Origin: Streptomyces liangshanensis
GTDB lineage: Bacteria; Actinomycetota; Actinomycetes; Streptomycetales; Streptomycetaceae
Direction: 5' to 3'
DNA length: 64,000 nt
Assembly (NCBI RefSeq): GCF_011694815.1
Contig: NZ_CP050177.1
Coordinates: 5,434,001 to 5,498,000, forward strand
The position numbers were made by a program, and so were the translations under genes. The stretch's first letter is position 1. Every line of letters begins with the position of its first letter. The notes under the pieces are model-generated. The model saw only the letters and a list, made by a program, of their open reading frames with translations. It did no database searches and was not told the origin of the DNA. Positions 63,912-64,000 of the stretch are shown here, piece by piece.

Positions 63912-64000
63912 CAGCTCAGCAGTCCTGTACGGAGCGGCTCGCCGGCCGCGTGGGGGTGGACGTGGTCGTGGCCGGGCAGGGCGTGCTGGCCGACCGCCTT
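63911..64000 (-). CDS. C-terminal end of the zinc ABC transporter ATP-binding protein (partial)
   Basis: The last 29 codons before TGA at 63913-63911 read KAVGQHALPGHDHVHPHAAG and then EPLRTGLLS. The histidines may help bind zinc at the C-terminus, as is common in ZnuC-type proteins. The gene continues to the right of the window and precedes znuB with a one-base overlap, so the ATPase identity is inferred from context. Confidence 0.75.
   Translation of the reverse strand, partial: KAVGQHALPGHDHVHPHAAGEPLRTGLLS

Overview
This window is a gene-dense chromosomal segment of a Streptomyces species. The evidence is the very high GC content with GC-rich third codon positions, frequent GTG starts, and the almost complete absence of TTA codons. 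The gene order (proB-proA, nadD-rsfS, leuS, comEA-comEC, holA-rpsT-lepA, hemW, hrcA-dnaJ, phoH-ybeY-era, leuA, recO-uppS-zur-znu) also matches the conserved core arm of the Streptomyces chromosome. No phage, insertion sequence, CRISPR array or secondary-metabolite cluster is visible.

Layout. 1-4.2 kb: the end of an unidentified gene, a dTDP-sugar epimerase-like gene, and the first two proline-synthesis genes (proB, proA) around a small conserved protein. 4.3-6.1 kb: two adjacent membrane proteins sharing a cytoplasmic VVFDE motif. 6.2-11.5 kb: M48 protease, small membrane proteins, nadD, a degenerate LCP/LytR_C protein, rsfS and a histidine phosphatase with an apparent CTG start. 11.5-16 kb: two near-identical tRNA-Ala(GGC) genes bracketing a MmyB-like regulator, a divergent MFS exporter, a small CxxC protein and a membrane glycosyltransferase. 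16.1-19.4 kb: a two-gene redox operon (ferric-reductase-like membrane cytochrome plus a NuoF-like flavoprotein fused to a ferredoxin). 19.6-22.7 kb: leuS with a leucine leader-peptide attenuator. 22.9-28.2 kb: coiled-coil membrane protein, DegV, ComEA, ComEC. 28.5-34.2 kb: YceI, a G-rich degenerate tandem repeat array, holA, rpsT, lepA. 34.5-39.4 kb: acyl-CoA ligase, then a divergent response regulator and SpoIIE-type phosphatase that both carry a TTA codon. 39.8-43.9 kb: hemW, serine hydrolase, DUF3097, metallo-hydrolase. 44-46.3 kb: CIRCE-hrcA-dnaJ. 46.4-55.8 kb: nitronate monooxygenase, rsmE, HIT, RNase Z-like, PfkB kinase, phoH-ybeY-CNNM-YjbR-cytidine deaminase-like-era. 55.9-57.8 kb: a TetR C-terminal-only protein and a protealysin-like M4 protease with its emfourin inhibitor. 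57.9-64 kb: leuA with leader peptide, TerB-like, recO, uppS, zur, znuB and the end of the ATPase gene.

How the genes work together. Most are housekeeping: translation (leuS, rsfS, rsmE, lepA, rpsT, era, ybeY, tRNA-Ala), amino-acid synthesis (proA, proB, leuA), replication and repair (holA, recO), DNA uptake (comEA, comEC), cell-envelope lipid carrier (uppS), heat shock (hrcA, dnaJ) and zinc homeostasis (zur, znu). Leucine supply and charging both appear to be sensed here: leuS and leuA, 38 kb apart, each sit behind a short leader ORF with a run of leucine codons followed by CTTAGC. The pieces least explained by known biology are the TTA-containing regulator/phosphatase pair with a Cys/His insert, the cytochrome/flavoprotein-ferredoxin operon, the roughly 90-bp G-rich repeat array upstream of holA, and a dispersed palindromic element related to CCTCAATCGCCGGACGGGCT. 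I found no clearly novel defence or mobile system.
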